Source of the DNA: Sthenelais limicola
Taxonomy: Eukaryota; Annelida; Polychaeta; Phyllodocida; Sigalionidae
Direction of reading: 5' to 3'
DNA length: 64,000 nucleotides
NCBI GenBank assembly: GCA_942159475.1
Contig: OW804096.1
Coordinates: forward strand, 17,384,906 to 17,448,905
This document shows, in pieces, positions 63,847 to 64,000 of this stretch. The translations under genes were made by a program, and so were the position numbers. The notes under the pieces are model-generated. The model was not told where the DNA came from, ran no database searches, and worked only from the letters and a program-made list of their open reading frames with translations. Position 1 is the stretch's first letter; every line of letters starts with the position of its first letter.

Positions 63847-64000
63847 GGGTCAGATCTTCAGAAAGTGTACATTTCCCCAAACCAACCCTCTCAAATAACC
63901 TACATTTAAGACAGAAAATGAGCTTTAAAATGCTCTTTAACATAACAGAACTGATACTTTAAATCGATGCGATACCAATTATACTCAGATATACCCGGTA
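63847..64000. mobile_element. Family A MITE, copy 26 (runs off the window)
   Basis: GGGTCAGATCTTCAGAAAGT left end and ACTGATACTTTAAATCGATG internal variant. The right end lies beyond 64,000. Confidence 0.85.

Overview
This is non-bacterial, animal-type DNA: AT-rich, full of short non-autonomous DNA transposons (MITEs), satellites, microsatellites and purine or pyrimidine tracts, with one canonical eukaryotic tRNA gene and almost no recognisable protein coding. The frequent 'taggcctat'-type words and the transposon style suggest a marine invertebrate, perhaps an echinoderm or hemichordate. That attribution is inference; no host gene in the window fixes the species.

Layout. 0-13.6 kb: a dense MITE field (families A, B, C, D), a long foldback (1.04-1.52 kb), a TA-flanked Tc1/mariner-style MITE (3.23-3.60 kb), a promoter-like NRF-1/CRE/ETS cluster (7.13-7.25 kb), a degenerate 86-bp satellite (9.05-9.60 kb), a CT tract (11.9 kb) and an old ~440-bp duplication (12.4-13.3 kb). 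13.6-22.1 kb: an island without family A-D MITEs, with a consensus splice donor (13,988), an acceptor (19,157) and paired poly(A) signals (21,986 and 22,019). It is the best candidate for a host transcription unit. 22.1-46 kb: a terminator-like hairpin array, hairpin elements, many MITEs including a 750-bp TTAA-flanked element nested inside a family A copy, a 56-bp satellite grown from family C, a non-LTR reverse transcriptase remnant (34.2 kb), a second 56-bp satellite (39.3 kb) and a ~0.9-kb purine tract (40.7 kb). 46.4-51.8 kb: an 86-bp satellite array, then the most striking object here. 51.8-64 kb: more MITEs, several nested, a tRNA-Ala(TGC) gene inside a direct duplication (59.8 kb), and an LTR-like block between direct repeats (60.5-61.5 kb).

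The main object is a young, tandem, non-autonomous LTR retroelement at 47,538-51,745 with the structure LTR-internal-LTR-internal-LTR. Each LTR is 368 bp and runs TGTTACAT...ATGTAACA, with a TATA box, an AATAAA signal and CRE-like sites. A TGG-starting primer-binding-site candidate follows each upstream LTR. An uninterrupted 17-19 nt G run sits where the polypurine tract belongs. The insertion lies in a poly-C/(AC)n tract with a 4-bp ACCC duplication. Each internal region (~1.55 kb) carries a 190-codon acidic, Gln/Pro-rich ORF with internal repeats, an overlapping 70-codon ORF with a PPTY late-domain-like motif, and two smaller ORFs. No reverse transcriptase or integrase is present, so it would have to be mobilised in trans.

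Several repeat families carry perfect transcription-factor motifs: AP-1 in both ends of family B, YY1-like and octamer-like in family D, and bZIP in the LTR. Repeats are therefore the main source of candidate regulatory sequence in the window. Two juxtaposed acceptor/donor motifs on the + strand (490/491 and 45,319/45,320) leave open that much of the window is a very long intron.
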